Below are positions 15,834 through 26,769 of a DNA stretch of 64,000 nt, in pieces. Position 1 is the first letter of the stretch. Every line of letters begins with the position of its first letter. The notes below the pieces were generated by a model. The model was not told the origin of the DNA and made no database searches. It worked only from the letters and a program-made list of their open reading frames with translations. The position numbers and the translations under genes are program-made. The DNA is taken from NCBI GenBank assembly GCA_949775045.1, contig OX459101.1, forward strand, positions 15,188,942 to 15,252,941, written 5' to 3'. The stretch is from Metridium senile (Eukaryota; Cnidaria; Anthozoa; Actiniaria; Metridiidae).

Positions 15834-16842
15834 TAAAGGAGCATTTAATTTAATTTAATTTAATAACAGACAACATATTGAAGATATCAGAATTTTTGCT
15901 TGATTTCTTGATTCCTTAGCATGAGTCGGTCACAAATATGAGTCGCGGGTAGTGAAAATGTTTTCGATCGATGGTGTTAAGGGGCATTTTAAGGTAATTC
16001 GTTCCCATTCCCCCTCCTAAAAAGGAGGTTTTTTTTTTAAAGCATCTTACAGGAGTCACAGGGAGATAGTTTCTTTGGCAAAGTATAGTTAGTCAGCAAA
16101 TCTATTGGGTCTACATGTTTTGGTCAAAATGTCGCTTCGGCATGATGCGAGCAAAGCTCGAAGAAAATTAGAAATTGAAATTAATCCCCCTGAAATTCAT
16201 TTTGAGGAGTAATAACGCGCAAATTTGAACTCAGCATCCAACATTACATAGGAATAGTCAGTTTTCTAAGTTCTAGATATGTGGCAATATTTAAACATTA
16301 ATTAATTAATGACTGTATTATATCTATATTAGCCTTATAGAATAAAGGAGCATTTAATTTAATAACAGACAACATATTGAAGATATCTGAATTTTTGCTT
16401 GATTTCCTGATTCCTTAGCATGAGTCGGTCACAAATATGAGTCGCGGGTAGTGAAAATGTTTTCGATCGATGGTGTTAAGGGGTATTTTAAGGTAATTCG
16501 TCCCCATTCCCCCTCCTAAAAAGGGCGTTTTTTTTTTAAAGCATCTTACAGGAGTCACAGGGAGATAGTTTCTTTGCCAAAGTATAGTTAGTCAACAAAT
16601 CTATTGGGTCTACATGTTTTGGTCAAAATGTCGCTTCGGCATGATGAGAGCAAAGCTCGAAGAAAATTAGAAATTGAAATTAACCCCCCTGAAATTCATT
16701 TTGAGGAGTAATAACGCGCAAATTTGAACTCAGCATCCAAAATTACATAGGAATAGTCAGTTTTCTAAGTTCTAGATATGTGGCAATATTTAAACATTAA
16801 TTAATTAATGACTGTATTATATCTATATTAGCCTTATAGAAT
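15834..16842. repeat. Tandem duplication of a roughly 500-bp segment
   Basis: Unit 1 (about 15834-16341) and unit 2 (about 16343-16842) both run from AAAGGAGCATTTAATTTAAT to TATTAGCCTTATAGAAT with only scattered base changes. Unit 1 has extra TTTAA copies near its start. Non-coding; high identity points to a recent event. Confidence 0.92.
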
Positions 16843-18225
16843 TATTATTATTATTATATCTTCGATAAAAAAAACTGACTTGTTGTCGATTTTTTATAGC
16901 ATATTTTTGTTACAACACTTGGGAAAATTCTTGCGCGATGATAAGTTGATTTACCGTGATCAATAAGAGGACAGACATACTATGCTTACGCCATCATGTC
17001 ACACAACACTCTTGCGGACTTGTGGGAAAGTTTGTCATCGACAAATTTTTTTCATCAAAAAGGGATTTTAAAAACAATTATAAGCTTATGGATAAACTAT
17101 CAATGGAAATTACTTTTCTGTAAGTAGAAAATTGTAATTAATATAACTATGCTGTCATGGAGTTGTTGTCGTTTTAATTTTAATGCGTTTTTTCAGTCTT
17201 CTCGACAAATCCACACCATTTTGACCTCTGTCATGACGAATATCGTTGTCGATAAGAGTACAGGCAACGCTAAACCACATTCGATTTGCTAAATTTATGC
17301 GCGTTTTCACGACTTTTGGAGGTGTTTCAGTACGTACGCAAGCGACTCGTTTAAAAATCCAAAATGGCGGCCACCTGGTCACGTAGCTTGGTTTCTATGG
17401 CAACAGGCACGTGGAAATTACTTGCTTTGGTGAATTACTACTAAGTTTTGTTGATGTAACTGGAAGTCAAACAGATATATGAATAAATAACTGAAATTTA
17501 TAATATTTCCACAAAAAGCCATTCTGTTTTATTAATTAAAAGCTAAGGACATGAAAGAAATATTCTAAAAGGTTTGAGTCTAAAATTTTGATGCTATCTG
17601 GGTTATTTTGCCATCCGAACATGGCGAAAAGGCATCACTGTGGAATTATTTCCGTGCAGCCAGGTAGACTGCACCGAGGTTTTTGTGATGTCATCTCCGT
17701 GACTCGTAAACCAAGACATTATAGTAGAAGTATGAACTGTGAATGCAAAACTCCGATTCACTAGCTATACGGTGTTGATGTCTGACGTTACGACAACCAG
17801 AGCGGAAGGCATGAACACCATCAGTCTTTCTCAAGACTACACTACCCCGGACGATCATACCTCATCTACATTTTAATTTGTTTTTAGCTTGAAGTCTTTA
17901 GAAAACAAGACGTCTGATTTCAGTACATATTGACAGCGCGCAAAACCAGCTATATAACTATATAACTATATAACAAAATCCGTCATTTTGATCTAATTTC
18001 ACACTCAAATTTCAAACCCAATGGAAACTAGCGAGTAAAGGCTGTAGTCGGCTGTAGTATAGGCTGCGTCGGTGTCTGATATAAACGATAGGTAAGAGAA
18101 TGAAATTTGTAACACCGTAAACAAATTTTCCTTTGTTCTTTAACTCCTCCTACATTTTCTATCGCATGTTGATTGGTTCATCACTTTTCCCGCTTCTTAT
18201 TTATACTCAGTATCTCTCTTAGGGG
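16843..18225. other. Intergenic sequence, nothing recognised
   Basis: No supported gene. The stretch around 18126-18225 resembles 59580-59680 (both contain TGATTGGTTC followed by TCACTTTTCC), so it belongs to a dispersed repeat family of unknown type. Confidence 0.5.
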
Positions 18226-18354
18226 CTTTTTATATGGAAGCGAGTTGGCCCTACTAGCCGGGATAACTCTATTGTCTTTAATTCCTATTGGGAATTCAAG
18301 ACAATAGAGTTATCCCGGCTAGCAGGGACAACTCGCTTCCATATAAACAGGCCC
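18226..18354. mobile_element. Near-perfect hairpin MITE
   Basis: GGGCTTTTTATATGGAAGCG opens the left arm, and CGCTTCCATATAAACAGGCCC closes the right. The arms of about 55 bp meet around AATTCCTATTGGGAATT. There is no coding capacity; it is a typical short foldback element. Confidence 0.8.
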
Positions 18355-19439
18355 TTACTCCTTAATTTACTCCGACGAAAGGCTAAAGCTCGAAACGTCA
18401 GTAAAGTTATGTCAACATTTTTTAAGGTGTTACAAATTTTATTATATTACCTATCAAACTTGATTACTTAACTACAGTGACTGTCGACTCGAAAGTTTTC
18501 ACTACCCCGATATGGCGTGCCGTTTGTTTCAAAATTTTAAAACAAATCTATTTAGAGTTCAATCAACACATCATGTATTAAAATACTTTTGGATGTAAAG
18601 AAAACTTGAAAAGGTTGTTTTTACATCAAAAAGCTAAGGTTTTATTTACATCAAAAAGTTTTTTTTATTTCAAAAATATTAATCATAAAATAAATTGAAA
18701 GCTGGCCTTTTTTGTTGTTATTTGAAATAGACAATTTTAAAACTTGTTTTCTTGTATATACAGCAGATTGACGACCACTCAAATCAAGTTAAGTTGGCGA
18801 TGGTTTGAGGTATGAACGCGTGTGACTGAGAACGGCTGTAAGTTGCTTAATGTTTAGTAGCAATACAACAAAATAAAAGGCGTTACTAAACAACGAAACA
18901 CCGGAACGAAACACCGAAACACCGAAACACCGAAACAACACAATACTATATAGTTTTTACCGAAATCTAAGCTTTGAACAATATCCAAATGAGTTCGGAT
19001 CCAATCGATAAAATTAAAAGCCGCTTACTTGCCGGATTATTAAAACCACGCGACTTCCTTTGAATTAAATCCTTGACACTTTCCTTCATTAACTAACACG
19101 GTGTATGAAGTAAAGAGAGAACTACTCTGACTACTTTAAATCCGGATATGAAAGTAATCTTACCAGAAAGAAAATGTTTTGCCAACTGAAACTTCTGGAT
19201 TCGGTAGCCATTTTGGCACAGGAAGCCCAGTTTCGATGTACAATGACACAGGGATCCCATCCCGGAGAAAGACCGCTACATTATTTGTCTCACAGTTTTC
19301 TTTAACTTATTGTGAAAATCATGGACGTTTTCTGTTTTTTAATCCTGATTTTACTGTATTTCAATGCAAAAATCATCACATGTACACCATAGAATCATCA
19401 CACCATAGAATTAACTACATTTCGGCGGTCAAATGAATA

Positions 19440-19550
19440 AGCTCCCCCTCTCTATTAAGCCCCCCCCCCCCCCATCTCCAATGAGCCCCTCCTCTAGAGT
19501 GCCTGGAATAAATAAGCCCCCCGGGGGGCTTAATAGAGGATTTACGGTAA
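19440..19550. repeat. C-rich inverted stretch in the foldback interior
   Basis: CTCTATTAAGCCCC with a long C run (about 19459-19473) is mirrored by GGGGCTTAATAGAG at about 19525-19539. It is a short imperfect inverted element, function unknown. Confidence 0.6.
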
Positions 19551-20025
19551 GTTCAGTTGACGCACGTTATTTGTTATAATTAATTTAAGATTAAATATTG
19601 ACAGAGGTGGTTTTATTTTTGATATCTCCAGTACTTATACTTGCAAAATCTATGATGTTAAATGCTGTGAGTAAAAAGTAGAGTGGAATGCAAGAGTTGC
19701 TCCAATTATTGATGAAGGTTATATACTTGTCTAGCAATAAAATCAATTGTCTTCTATTTTTGTTATACTGTTGACGTTATTACGCGCGCGCGCTCTCCAT
19801 GATGACCTCATTCGGATGTTTTTGATAAACGATACAGAATAATCCAAAGTTCAGAGCAAAATACCTCGAAAACGAAATCCGGCTCTGATCACAATTTAAT
19901 TTCCACTGAAAATCAAGCTATCGACGCATTCTAGAACAAAACAAAAAAAGTACTGACCGTTGCGTTACCGTTAAATTAAATTTAAGGAACTGAAAATCCA
20001 CTTGTCATGAGTTCGAATCTTCATA

Positions 20026-20284
20026 TTAGAGAGATTAAGATTCACGTTTACGGCGTTAACGCCAAACGTCAAATTGGCTTTTAAGCTTTGTTTTGAAAAC
20101 GTCAAATGAACGTAAAAATCCTTCCACAGGAATAATGATGTGTTCATGCACGAGAAAATGATCTTATCTATATGCAAACGCAAAATAACGGAGAGTAAAT
20201 ACAAAAGAAAAAAAACAGTGACCACGTGATTAATTTTGACGTTTGGCGTTCGCCGTGAACGCGAATCTTAATTTCTCTCTAATC
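20026..20284. mobile_element. Nested foldback MITE
   Basis: TTAGAGAGATTAAGATTCACG at the left matches the complement of the right end (CGCGAATCTTAATTTCTCTCTAA). GACGTTTGGCG lies in both arms. It sits inside the larger foldback element, so it is the younger insertion. Confidence 0.8.
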
Positions 20285-20940
20285 TGATAAAGACGCACGT
20301 GCAACTTCATAAAACTAGTTACGCTGAAATGTTCAAGCGATAGCTTTTTATTTCCACACGGATCGCATCATAAAATGCACTTCAACGCGTTTATAATTAA
20401 GATATTAACAGATGGCATGTATGGGATCCCTGTGTCATTGTACATCGAAACTGGGCTTGCTGTGCCAAAATGTCTACCGAATCCAGAAGTTTCAGCTGGC
20501 AAAACATTTTCTTTCTGGTAAGATTACTTTCATATCCGGATTTAAAGTAGTCAAAGTAGTTCTCTCTTTACTTCATACACCGTGTTAGTTAACTGAAGGA
20601 AAGTGTCAAGGATTTAATTCAAAGGAAGTCGCGTGGTTTTAATAATTCGGCAAGTAAGCGGCTTTTAATTTTATCGATTGGATCCGAACTCATTTGGATA
20701 TTATTCAAAGCTTAGATTTCGGTAAAAACTATATATTATTGTGTTGTTTCGGTGTTTCGGTGTTTCGTTTCGGTGTTTCGGTGTTTCGTTCCGGTGTTTC
20801 GTTGTTTAGTAACGCCCCAAAATAAAGCATTTGAATAACATAGAAAACAGTGTCATTTGAAATATTCACTCTAACAACCATAAGACAAAATAATACAAAA
20901 TAGATAAACGAAAATATTCGCTTTAAATTTGATTTAACTA

Positions 20941-21295
20941 GGGTGGAATGGGTGCCATAGTGGTTAACCGCGCGCCTGTCCCTGCTGTGATCCAGGTTCG
21001 AGTCCAGACTCGAGAATGGATTTTATGTGAGTTGAGTTTGTTTAATATATTCTTTTCTCCCATGCCACGGGGTTTTTTTTTCTCTAGGTTATCCGGTTTT
21101 TCTCCCTCCGCAAAAATGACCATGTGAGCAAAGTTGAGTGAGTGTGAGTCTGCGCTTCCCCAATTATTACTTTTTAAGACATTTTTTTTAACACAATTTT
21201 ATTTCTTTTATATTTTATATTTATTGATGTTGTTTACAATTTCAGTGTAAACGCATAAACGCGTTCTAAGAACCTATCATTATCATTAATTATTA
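20941..21295 (+). mobile_element. tRNA-derived SINE
   Basis: The head has an A-box-like CATAGTGGTTAA (20956-20967) and a perfect B-box GGTTCGAGTCC (20995-21005), the internal polymerase III promoter. A body follows with GGTTATCCGGTTTTTCTCCC, and a 3' tail with CAGTGTAAACGCAT ending in ATT-like repeats. The same tail recurs at about 60335-60410. The tRNA fold is incomplete, as in SINE heads, so this is not a functional tRNA gene. Confidence 0.75.
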
Positions 21296-21573
21296 TACAC
21301 CCTTTCCGAGAAAGTTTGTCACCCGTGAAAAGCACACAAGCTAGAGGCACAAAATATCATGGTTCAGTCCAGAAACTAAATGTGCATTCGGAACGCCTTT
21401 CTTGTTGGGACATTTCTCAATAACATATATATTGACAAGTTGTAGCAATGTGGTCATGAAATCACAGCTGCGTTCTAATAAAGTATACATAGGTTACCTA
21501 TAATCCTCTGCACTATTAGCTTGTAGGCTTTTCACTTCACGGGTGACAAAGTTTCTCGGAAAGAGTGTGTATG
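21296..21573. mobile_element. MITE with long TIRs and TA ends
   Basis: The left end TACACCCTTTCCGAGAAAG and the right-end complement match over about 40 bp, including TTTGTCACCCGTGA. TA at both ends fits a Tc1/mariner-type target duplication. No coding sequence inside. Confidence 0.75.
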
Positions 21574-21700
21574 AAATTAGCCCACGATAAATAAACACAA
21601 ATACAACCTCGGAAAATTTGAGTCCCAGGTGGGAAACGAACCCACGACCTTCCGGTTATCTAGACGGATGCTCTACCACTGAGCTACCGGAAACTCTTAT
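21574..21700 (-). mobile_element. SINE head derived from a tRNA (Thr-like)
   Basis: On the minus strand 21693-21622 has a D-arm GCTCAGTGGTAGAGC and a T-arm GGGTTCGTTTCCC with A- and B-box spacing right for tRNA. The anticodon loop reads CTAGATAA, eight bases with one mismatch in the stem. An ancestral CTAGTAA would carry an AGT (Thr) anticodon. The extra base and poor acceptor pairing argue for a SINE or pseudogene. Its body (to 21574) matches 22337-22380. Confidence 0.65.
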
Positions 21701-21878
21701 AATAATCCTCCTTTAACGGTTGAGTGTGACTAATAACTGAAATCCATCAGTGAATATCTGTGCATTAATTGTGGGTTAATATATATTAGTATAAATACAA
21801 AGGTGATTATACAAAATCGCGCGCTCTGATTGGTTTGCTATCTCGGATTATCAGCCGATAATCACCTTTTCGGACAAA

Positions 21879-21996
21879 ATGGCTGCCAGTAGTTGTTTTG
21901 TCACTGTTAGCGAAGATGGAATTGAAAACTTTAAAGAAAATGCTGTCCCAAAATCGACAAAAGAAGCTACTAAGTTTGGAGTCAAGCTATTTAAAG
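21879..21996 (+). CDS. First-exon relic, N-terminus similar to DUF3504/Crypton-derived proteins
   Basis: The ATG at 21879 opens about 39 codons with CFVTVSEDGIENFKENAV and STKEATKFGVKLFK, then AAAG|GTATCA as a possible donor. A short leader ending 'N/STK-x-AT-x-FG/A-x-x-F' is, as I recall the family, the usual start of cnidarian proteins related to Crypton tyrosine recombinases. No downstream exon is found here, so it is treated as a relic. The continuation of the frame through the presumed intron is meaningless. Confidence 0.5.
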
Positions 21997-22160
21997 GTAT
22001 CATAGTAAATTTTCACGTTGTTTTTTTGTCATTATATGCGAGACAAAGTTTACAATTTCTACGCGTAACGTTCGCGCTTTTAAAAAATAAAATATTTTCA
22101 CTTTCAATGCTGTTTCCTTCTTTCTTTTTTGAAATAATCACCTTTGTATTTATACTAAAA

Positions 22161-22272
22161 CGATTATTCACCTCAGGCGAAGTGATTATCGGTGAATATT
22201 TACCTCGCAGCTTGAAGACTCACCGCTCGGTAAATATTCACCGATAATCACTTCGCCTTCGGCGAATAATTG
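22161..22272. repeat. Terminal palindrome of the relic element
   Basis: Arms of about 44 bp share AGTGATTATCGGTGAATATT on the left and its complement on the right, with a loop around GCTTGAAGACTCACCG. A related palindrome ends the copy at 60 kb. Confidence 0.85.
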
Positions 22273-22334
22273 TTCGTTAACAGTAATGAAATACACTGAT
22301 ATCACATCAGTAAATAAACGTCTAGAATATAATA

Positions 22335-22440
22335 TATGAAATTAGCCCTCAATAAAAAGACACAGCTACAATTGTGGTGGGAGGGATACTATCAGCGCAT
22401 AGTGCCCGCTGAGCTACTCGTCCGCTTCGGAAAATTTTAT
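22335..22440 (-). mobile_element. Second, degenerate copy of the tRNA-like SINE
   Basis: 22337-22380 matches 21570-21613 (both begin TATGAAATTAGCCC). The head retains GTAGCTCAGCGGG on the minus strand, a D-arm remnant, but no clear B-box. Confidence 0.5.
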
Positions 22441-22482
22441 TGTTGAATAATAAAAACAATAGAGCAGTTCAAATCCCGGGCA

Positions 22483-22613
22483 TTATGCTGTGATAGTTGC
22501 CCTTGGAAACTGGATGTTCCTCAAAACTTCGTAGTCGCCCTCGAACTGCATTCTCGGGCAATTATTTTGTTTTTCTGAACATCCAGTTTCCGCTGGCAAC
22601 TATCACAGCATAA
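22483..22613. mobile_element. Hairpin MITE
   Basis: TTATGCTGTGATAGTTGCC and AAACTGGATGTTC in the left arm are mirrored by GAACATCCAGTTT and GGCAACTATCACAGCATAA in the right arm. Non-coding. Confidence 0.8.
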
Positions 22614-22780
22614 TTCGATTCAACTGACTACTTGATTGTTTAAATATTATATTCTAGACATTTATTTACTGTGATTTCAATGTATTTTATATATTAATTA
22701 TTACTACTATAGGTCTAAATACATTAATACGTTAAAAATGCAAGTGTTGATAATAATAAAGCATTCAGTTTTCTTGTACG

Positions 22781-23040
22781 CTAGGTAAATCCTTCAGAGG
22801 GAACTAGCCAATCAGCGCGAAGTGAACATCCATAACTTGTTAGCGTTGCCCCGAGGGGAAAATATTAGTGCGTTAATGCTAGCCTGAAAGGGAGCTTTCT
22901 ATAATATATTAATCCATCGAAAACCGCATAAAATGTGGAAAAACGCTATAAATACTATACATCTAAAAGAAAGGCTGATTTTATGTGATTTGATAAATTG
23001 TGCAAGGTACCCCTCCCTTTGATAATTTTTGTACAACATG
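22781..23040. repeat. Dispersed repeat family, copy A
   Basis: Begins near CTAGGTAAATCCTTCAGAGG and includes GTGCGTTAATGCTAGCCTGA and ATGTGGAAAAAC. Related copies lie at about 48414-48674 and 52170-52470, and a weaker one at 30885-31080. Type unknown; no coding capacity. Confidence 0.75.
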
Positions 23041-23585
23041 GGCTAATTAATTTGCGAACTGTTTCTATTAGTCGTTCTTTGGAATGACGTTGTTGAAGCG
23101 AACGTTTTCATCACAATATCATGACATTATTCACTTCATTGCCAGGGCAGGTTGGGCTTCATCCATGAATATATGTTGAAAAAACTAGTGAAATGAATTG
23201 ATGCCGAAATTGAAATTATAATACGGGTTAAAACAAATACAAACTTATTGAATGAATTAGACAATATTTGCATAAAGTCCTAGTTAATGATTGTTTGAAA
23301 GAAGTTCGCTAAAATCTCTATTTTTAATTCCAATATTAAAAATCTGTCGGTTCTAAAATTATTGCCTTGTTTATCGCTTGCGAATTCTGAAGTTTAATTC
23401 CACAAACTTCAAAAATTACTAGAATAATAATTTTAGTGTAAAGTTATAATGCCACATTGAACTTTGGATTGAAGTTTGTTTACTGTTTTCCCGTCACCGC
23501 ATTGCAGATATGCACGGGCTCAATGCTAACAGGTTTTGTGGTTTGACGTGCAGGCTCGGTTACAAAAGGTTTACCTAGCGTTTAT

Positions 23586-24028
23586 ACATATCTAAAAGCT
23601 GAAAGCAGTCGAAATACATTGAGACGCTACAAAGTGTTTTTTTTAATGATTATAGTAAATCATTCAGATTATCTTAGACGTCTTTGATATACATATCTTA
23701 AAGAGATAAGCAGTCGTTTTGTGTGCAGTTAGTTCATTGGACTTATAATATACTGTGCAAAATTACTCGACTCTGATTGGACGAGAGGAGTACAATTAAA
23801 TCATAAATTGTACTTTGCAGAGTACCAATTAGTTTTTCAGAATATTATTAATAAAAAATCTAACGAAATTCTTGTAAAATTTGTAATTAATAGATATACT
23901 CGTGATGTTTTGAAAGTTATCAAAAGGCTCGTCCAATTTTGAAAACTTTCAAAACATCACTCGTACCTATTAATATTTACGAATTGTACTCAAGATCGCA
24001 CGATTTTCTATACTAATTAATTATAAAT
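23586..24028. repeat. Satellite unit plus foldback, duplicated at 63.55-64 kb
   Basis: From AGCAGTCGAAATACATTGAG through TTACTCGACTCTGATTGG to GTACTCAAGATCGCACGATT this matches 63565-63980 closely. It includes a foldback with GATGTTTTGAAAG and its complement CTTTCAAAACATC around 23900-23960. Confidence 0.85.
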
Positions 24029-24411
24029 ACTAGTTTTAGCACTTAAAGTTTTAGTACTTCTTATGATATATATAGATACATAATTATTTTATCATTTTGT
24101 GTAAAATCATATTTTTCAAAATTTAAAGGGTTTGCAAATCTTTGATTATTTTTGATAAATTATGATTAGGTATTTCGGTCTATGAACAAGGACCGTCGCT
24201 TATTAGTGTATTTACAAGGTTTGTGTATTCTAAATACTCAAACTCAAAATTTATTTGAATTGAAACCCAACAAAACTGTTGAGCAAACTGGGAGAAGTGA
24301 AATATTCACTTATAGGACGTAATAAACCCTGACCTGGTCATCAGAGACGTGCATTGTTATGACAATATGAATATTTATTAGGAAGACTTTTTGTAATAGT
24401 AAACACAGCGG

Positions 24412-24645
24412 TCAAGCGAATACGCATGCGTGGCAAAATTTTCACAACGGTAATTTTCGTGTAAAAAACCTTTGTTATATTGTGAAGCTACCATAGATTT
24501 ATGCTTTTGTATTTTTGTTTACATTTTGAGAAAAAAAGCGATGAAAGTCGTCCATATTCCATAGTATATTTTGTCAGATTTGTGTGCTGGATCACTTTGC
24601 TTGTTTTTTTTTTGCGCATGCGTGGTCGTTTGACCGCTGTGTTGT
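24412..24645. mobile_element. MITE with about 30-bp TIRs
   Basis: AACACAGCGGTCAA plus CGCATGCGTGG in the left end are mirrored by the right end (CGCATGCGTGG, TTGACCGCTGTGTT). The 170-bp interior is AT-rich and non-coding. Confidence 0.75.
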
Positions 24646-24903
24646 GTTAGTATATTAAAGACACTATTTAAATACACTAACCTGTATTATCGATCAGTTA
24701 CTGCGTCTTTTAAATCTCATGCCTGTTGTTATTATGTGTGAACAGAGTTGTGTGCTAAAATATTTAACTTAGAGGTAGTGAGTCTGAGTGTGAGTCTCCA
24801 CAGTCACTGGCTAAATACATTGAGGCGTTAAAAAAAGGGATTTATGTATTTATGTTATCAGCATTTGTGTTTTGAAAACGCCATCCTTTATTGAATAAGT
24901 AAG

Positions 24904-25021
24904 GGTTAGATGATGAACGCGAGTGTCCTATGGGATATAGAGTCTCGAGCATTAGATAGAAGGCCACGAGGGCGCACGAGGGCGCATGTCCAATAGGACA
25001 CGAGCGTTCATTATCTAACTG
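24904..25021. mobile_element. Short hairpin MITE
   Basis: GTTAGATGATGAACGCGAGT and GTCCTAT on the left pair with ATAGGACACGAGCGTTCAT and TAAC on the right. The centre has a small tandem CGAGGGCGCA. Confidence 0.7.
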
Positions 25022-25279
25022 TCTTAGAATATGACCATACCCATGAAGAATGGCTTACTATATAGTACTTGTAGTGCATTGTATCTCACTGACGAGGTGG
25101 GCAAAACAATAAATAACAAAAGGCCTCGCCAGTGGAATACTATATTTAGATAATATGGGATATAGAACACTATAATACAGTCATCTGATTAGCTGAGTGG
25201 ATGTGATCATTTTCTAAGATATAATTAGTTAATTAAATGGCGTACACTTACATTTTTTCCGGTTAATAGCGTATTTAAC

Positions 25280-25636
25280 CTGCACTACAATATCGAAGGT
25301 TACAATAATGAGCGGGTACTAACTCATAAACATAAAATTCGCCACAATTGCGAACACGGATGTTTCGGTGATTATAACAGCAGTTTGCCAAGGTAAAGCA
25401 GACCTTTCTTGATAAAATCCCTTGCTCTACGGCAGGATGCGGGTCTGATAACCAGCCTGGCCCAATGGTACTACACCGTTTGACTGGTACACAAGAAGAC
25501 GCCATCATATTCCCGATATCACTGGAGAATCGGTACCATTTTTTAGCAATAGTATCATCGCAGACTGCAGAGGTGGTCACAAACGTAGATTTTCGTGTGG
25601 CGTCTGTAAGCATGGTGTAGTTAGAACATTCCGTGC
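25280..25636 (-). CDS. D8C-domain exon (uromodulin/GP2/OIT3 type)
   Basis: The exon has phase 1 at both ends. The acceptor is TTATGTTAG|GC and the donor GCAG|GTTAAA, the latter weak at +3 to +5. It encodes GTECSNYTMLTDATRKST, then WYRFSSDIGNMMASSC, CSTIGPGWLSDPHPAV, GILSRKVCFTLANCC and IRVRNCGEFYVYEL, ending CNLRYCSAG. Eight or more cysteines and the WYRF, GWL-HP and RxCF blocks match the D8C module of uromodulin-like and OIT3-like proteins, which forms a disulphide-stabilised extracellular domain. It follows the FReD-head exon in phase. Confidence 0.88.
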
Positions 25637-26424
25637 CTAACATAACAACAGAGAAAATACAATGAGTTTTAATTTATATGAAGAGCATAGCACACTTTGT
25701 AGCAACTTAAAAGAAGTAACAACATCAAACACTAACATTTTTAAGGCTGTATTTACTTTCCCGCCGTCAAATAATTATCAAGCCCAATTTATAATGGATG
25801 GAAATGTCATTATTTTACCGAACTTTTTTTAAAGTGCACCTAATGTCTGTCTTGTCATCATTTTTAAAGAAAAGTTGGGATATTTTTTAGCATTTCTGCG
25901 AAGAAAAAAATGTATTCGAATAAACTGCTGATTTTTAATTACAGTTTGAAATCAAGAATAATAGTCCCACGACCGAGCAATGACTGTCGGAGCCTGGGGC
26001 GAATTGTGACGTAAATGTAGGCATGGCGTTGTTTACAAAGCAAGAAAGGACAATGTTTTCACGCTGTAAGAACGTTGCAAGTTTTCACTGTAAAAAGATT
26101 ATTATATTTACTGAAAGTCCAAGGATAAGCTTCCTTATCAAATCCAAGATGTAGTCATGCGATTCTTCTTCTGAATCCTTTCAAAATTCGGGCTTTTCCG
26201 ACTACGAAGTACAAGTAGAAGAGGAAGGTGAGATCTTCGATACTAGTCTTACTAGTGCAATAAATAATGATAGCAAATGCAAGTATAGCTTCGTTTGTTT
26301 ATAGCGTAGAACCGGCCAATAACTAGCGAGTCATGGGTTGCAAAATACGGGAAATAACAGAGGAAGCAGAAGGGTTCGAAGAAGAACTGACGAAGAGACT
26401 TTGACGCTCTGCTCATAGCCTGCG

Positions 26425-26535
26425 TAGCAAGCGTTTCTTTTTTTTGGGGAGGGGGGGGGGGGGGGGGGGGTAACACAGCTATCCCAAAACAACCAAAAAA
26501 CAACTTTCTCCCGTTCCCCCCAAAAGAAACGCTTG
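26425..26535. repeat. Hairpin with a long G run, in an intron
   Basis: AAGCGTTTCTTTTTTTTGG on the left and CCAAAAGAAACGCTT on the right flank a run of over 20 G (about 26448-26470). It is probably a small foldback or microsatellite. Confidence 0.6.
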
Positions 26536-26769
26536 AAAATCGCTCAAAAATCGTTCTTTTGAGAGTTTTTTTCTTTATGAAACATTATCAAAATTGGTTA
26601 AGATGAATACTTATGACAGTTCTCGATCTGTCGGGTAAATTACGCTTTGTTGATTTTAGATCTTATTTGTTCCTTGTGTATGTGTGGTAAATTTGTGCAT
26701 TCAATACTAGGAACTTGTTGTCACTTTAATAATATATGGACCGTCAATTATATATAAAGAGGTTATTAA

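Larger units (their letters stand above)
18878..20818. mobile_element. 1.9-kb foldback element with about 390-bp inverted arms
   Basis: The left arm (about 18879-19262) is complementary to the right arm (about 20417-20816). Termini are GGCGTTACTAAACAACG and its complement. Just inside the ends are variable tandem CGAAACACC / GGTGTTTCG units. AAAATAAA occurs beside both ends (18870-18877 and 20819-20826), a candidate 8-bp target duplication as in hAT-type elements. No transposase is present. The interior holds another foldback at 20026-20284 and a poly-C stretch. Confidence 0.85.
21790..22275 (+). mobile_element. Foldback-ended relic carrying a Crypton/DUF3504-like first exon
   Basis: The left side has AGGTGATTAT and ATAATCACCT close to an ATG-bearing exon. 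The right end is a large palindrome (22161-22272). Nothing else of a gene remains between them, so it looks like a deletion derivative of a longer element. The part from about 22003 to 22275 has a second copy at 59905-60186. Confidence 0.6.

Noticed and set aside
19179..19436. 85-codon frame
   Set aside because: It begins in an arm of the 1.9-kb foldback and has no recognisable domain.
21622..21693. Functional tRNA-Thr gene
   Set aside because: The anticodon loop has eight bases, the stem a mismatch and the acceptor pairing is poor; a SINE-like body follows.
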